Assembly: GCF_049943125.1 (NCBI RefSeq)
Contig: NZ_CP188040.1
Span: forward strand, 868,001-932,000
From: JAEXZL01 sp049943125
GTDB lineage: Bacteria > Bacillota > Clostridia > Clostridiales > Clostridiaceae
Direction of reading: 5' to 3'
DNA length: 64,000 bases
Shown here: in pieces, positions 62,158 through 64,000 of the stretch
How the letters are laid out: each line of letters starts with the position of its first letter
How positions within the stretch are numbered: position 1 is the stretch's first letter
Position numbers and translations under genes: made by a program
Notes under the pieces: model-generated
Told to the model about the DNA's origin: nothing
The model's database searches: none
The model's input: the letters and a program-made list of their open reading frames with translations, nothing else

Positions 62158-63141
62158 CTATTGCCAGCTATCAGTTCCGTATTCTGATACGTTATCTGAG
62201 GTTATTAGGAAGGTTTCTACTGGATATCTATCTTCCAGGGTTTCACCATCAAAATACTTGTACATAACCTCTGCGGAAATCTTTGCGATATTAATAGGTG
62301 ATTGAGCACCACTTCCTTCTATCAAAGAGTTGCCTGAAGCAATCTCCTTCTTAATGTCTGGGGAACCATCTACTCCATAGATAAGGACATCCTTAAGTCC
62401 TGCAGCATTGGCAGCAGCTAAAGCACCAAGAGCTGTAGGGTCATTACCACCAAATATAGCAACTACGTCATCATTTGCTTGAAGTAAGTCTTCAGCTATT
62501 CCCATAGAAACCTCTAGGTTACCCTTTGCATCCTGCTGTGCAACTACATCAAAGCCCTTACCCTTTATAGCATCTAAGAAGCCATTGGTTCTGTCAGTAA
62601 CTGAGTTCATGGTTGGGGAGTCTAAAACTATAATCTTTCCACCACCGGGAACCTTCTTTACTAGATCTTCACCACATACAAGACCTGCATTGTAATTGTC
62701 TGAGCCTACATAAGCTGCTGCATAGGAAAGGTCAGCAACCTCCGTATCGAAGTTTATTATAGGTATTCCAGCATCCTTAAGCATATCAAGGGCAGGTAAT
62801 ATACCCTCTGCTTCTGCTGGGTTAAGGAATATGGCGTCTATTCCTTGAGTTATCATATCTTCTATCTGTGTTATTTGTAGAGAAACATCATTTGCTGGAT
62901 CCGCCGATATAAGCTTGTCCCCCTTAGCTTCTACTGCTTCTCTAATAGTTTTTTCTAGGATTACAAAGAAAGGGTTAGTCCCATCCATACAGGTATATCC
63001 AAAGGTATAGCCATCCTTAGGTCTTTCTCCTAATTGACCCTTATCACCGCCGTCACTATCAGGACCTTCAGTGCTACAGCCACTAAGTACACCTACAATA
63101 AGGATGAAACCAAGTAATAGACTAAATAATTTTTTCTTCAC
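62158..63141 (-). CDS. rbsB: RbsB-type sugar-binding lipoprotein
   Basis: 327 residues, GTG start at 63141 with GGAGG 7 bases upstream. Lipoprotein signal (LLGFILIVGVLSGC, Cys22), then a periplasmic-binding type 1 domain. Internal motifs (DGTNPFFVILEKTI, INFDTEVADLSYAA, GGNDPTALGALAAA, LIYGVDGSPDIK) parallel those of the anchored sensor at 58492-59457. First gene of the rbsB-A-C transport operon. Confidence 0.92.
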   Translation of the reverse strand: MKKKLFSLLLGFILIVGVLSGCSTEGPDSDGGDKGQLGERPKDGYTFGYTCMDGTNPFFVILEKTIREAVEAKGDKLISADPANDVSLQITQIEDMITQGIDAIFLNPAEAEGILPALDMLKDAGIPIINFDTEVADLSYAAAYVGSDNYNAGLVCGEDLVKKVPGGGKIIVLDSPTMNSVTDRTNGFLDAIKGKGFDVVAQQDAKGNLEVSMGIAEDLLQANDDVVAIFGGNDPTALGALAAANAAGLKDVLIYGVDGSPDIKKEIASGNSLIEGSGAQSPINIAKISAEVMYKYFDGETLEDRYPVETFLITSDNVSEYGTDSWQ

Positions 63142-63189
63142 TTTAATACCTCCTTAGGATTATTTAAGTCAATTATATTAGTTATACGT

Positions 63190-63213
63190 TTACATTACAG
63201 CTGTAAAATGTAA
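63190..63213. promoter_or_regulatory. Palindrome in the divergent rbsB/aldolase region
   Basis: TTACATT, ACAGCTGT centre, AATGTAA arms (63190-63213, arms offset by two bases). TTACATTTGT is found again at 63225-63234 and 63268-63277. These are likely regulator sites between the divergent rbs operon and aldolase gene, possibly for the NarL-type regulator (inference). Confidence 0.55.
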
Positions 63214-63307
63214 TTGTTTTCCTGTTACATTTGTCATATAAATAATATGATTTTTTAGGCTTTTATATTACATTTGTACCTAATATATAGCATAGGTGCA
63301 TAATTTA

Positions 63308-63336
63308 TTGACCTATACATTTCCATTTGATACAAT
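63308..63336 (+). promoter_or_regulatory. Sigma-A-type promoter of the aldolase gene
   Basis: TTGACC, exactly 17 bases, TACAAT, about 38 bases ahead of the ATG at 63374. Good fit to the housekeeping consensus. Confidence 0.7.
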
Positions 63337-63373
63337 CTGAGTAAATAATTCCTAATAGGAGAGGTGTGAGTAT

Positions 63374-64000
63374 ATGTTAGTAACTTTAAAGGAGATTCTA
63401 AAAGAGGCCAGGGAAAAGAAATATGCTGTAGGCGCCTTTAATGCACCGAATCTGGAATCACTACTGGCTGTTATGCAGGCGGCAGAGGAGGAGCAGGTTC
63501 CTGTGATAATTCAGCATGCAGAGGTTCATAATGATTTAATCCCTCTTGATATAATCGGTCCCATAATGCTGGACCAGGCAAGAAAGGCTTCCGTTCCTGT
63601 GGTGGTACACTTAGATCATGGCTCCAGCTTTTCTCTCTGCATGAAGGCCATGAAGCTTGGCTTCACCTCCATAATGTATGATGCCTCCACTAAACCCTTT
63701 GAGGTTAACATTGAAGAAACTAAAGAAATAGTAAAGATTGCCCATTCCCTTGGGGTTTCCGTAGAAGCAGAGCTGGGCCACATGCTTTCCTCTTCTGTGG
63801 GTGCTGGTGAAGGGAAGGGAGCAGTATCCCTTTCAGATTATGCCAGTACTGATGACTGCTATACTAATCCTGAGCAGGCAAAAATATTTGTAGAAGAAAC
63901 CGGTGTGGATGCCCTAGCAATATCCTTCGGTACCGCTCATGGCATTTATCTGCAGAAGCCAGTACTGGATCTAGATAGGATAACTAAAATCAAAGAAAAG
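63374..64000 (+). CDS. Class II fructose-bisphosphate/ketose-bisphosphate aldolase (3' part outside window)
   Basis: 209 residues seen, from the ATG at 63374 (GGAGAGGTGTGAG upstream). Zinc-dependent TIM-barrel aldolase: AVGAFNAPNLESLLAVMQAA, catalytic Asp81 and zinc His82 in VVHLDHGSS, VEAELGHM, and the second zinc His in SFGTAHGIY. Being divergent to the rbs operon, it could cleave a ketose-bisphosphate or ketose-1-phosphate arising from the sugar brought in here; tagatose- or fructose-bisphosphate are the standard substrates. Confidence 0.9.
   Translation, partial: MLVTLKEILKEAREKKYAVGAFNAPNLESLLAVMQAAEEEQVPVIIQHAEVHNDLIPLDIIGPIMLDQARKASVPVVVHLDHGSSFSLCMKAMKLGFTSIMYDASTKPFEVNIEETKEIVKIAHSLGVSVEAELGHMLSSSVGAGEGKGAVSLSDYASTDDCYTNPEQAKIFVEETGVDALAISFGTAHGIYLQKPVLDLDRITKIKEK

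Noticed and set aside
63182..63196. CcpA cre site before rbsB
   Set aside because: ATGTAAACGTATAAC has the central CG, but several positions deviate from the consensus.

Overview
The window looks like a chromosome segment of a low-GC, spore-former-type Firmicute, most likely a Clostridia member. The DNA is AT-rich, Shine-Dalgarno sites are strong (AGGAGG type), GTG and TTG starts are common, and the gene families are clostridial (sigma-54 enhancer-binding protein, PknB/PP2C/FHA proteins, LacI-ABC-glycosidase blocks, Rbs-type ABC transport). From 6.8 kb to 63.1 kb essentially every gene is on the minus strand. No tRNA, rRNA or CRISPR array was seen.

Layout. 1-1252: truncated sigma-54 activator. 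1330-2978: intact-looking IS30-family element with 18-bp perfect terminal repeats. 3.1-6.7 kb: small hypothetical genes around a badly decayed IS3-family element. 6.8-14.6 kb: a complete clostridial version of the E. coli yhf cluster (yhfW, X, S, php, T, U, Y, Z), an enzyme/transport set of unknown substrate. It has two matching palindromes in front of yhfZ and yhfY that look like YhfZ operators. 14.9-18.6 kb: small membrane proteins and a MacB-type ABC system (fusion protein, ATPase, permease). 19.0-27.4 kb: LacI regulator, sugar ABC importer, GH65 disaccharide phosphorylase and GH13 glucosidase, with LacI-type operators.

27.6-48.9 kb is the standout: one long minus-strand array encoding a type VII (ESX/WXG100) secretion locus fused to a Ser/Thr phosphorylation module. 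In transcription order it holds an FHA protein carrying four 9-residue-spaced GTTLL-type motifs, a PP2C phosphatase, a transmembrane kinase, a small membrane protein with one more such motif, an 1870-residue Ig-like-repeat surface protein, a second FHA protein, a CpaE/ParA-like ATPase, an EsaB/YukD-like ubiquitin fold, EssC, two nearly identical WXG100 proteins, an M16-peptidase-like protein without the metal site, a small helical LXG partner, an LXG protein with an unusual repetitive C-terminus, a YwqH-like protein and a small SLAP-like protein. EssA, EssB and EsaA are not recognisable. The kinase (kinase domain, one TM, helical ectodomain) has the same topology as the EssB pseudokinase. The surface protein has hydrophobic segments at both ends, like EsaA/YueB. 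A structured leader ending in an intrinsic terminator sits directly before the first gene.

49.5-64 kb: a pentose catabolism and sensing region. It holds a GlmU-like left-handed helix protein, AraD, AraB, a PfkB kinase, a D-lyxose-isomerase-like cupin, an anchored solute-binding protein, a NarL/DegU-type two-component system with a membrane-anchored RbsB-like sensor, RbsCAB-type transport, and a divergent class II aldolase cut by the window end.

A ~30-bp dispersed repeat (minus-strand core GGTGACAGGCACATGAGTTA) occurs seven times, always in the same orientation. Usually it sits exactly at a gene's 3' end, where it supplies the stop codon and last residues (VTGT in three genes, a different frame in a fourth). 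A related hairpin lies at 14.7 kb.
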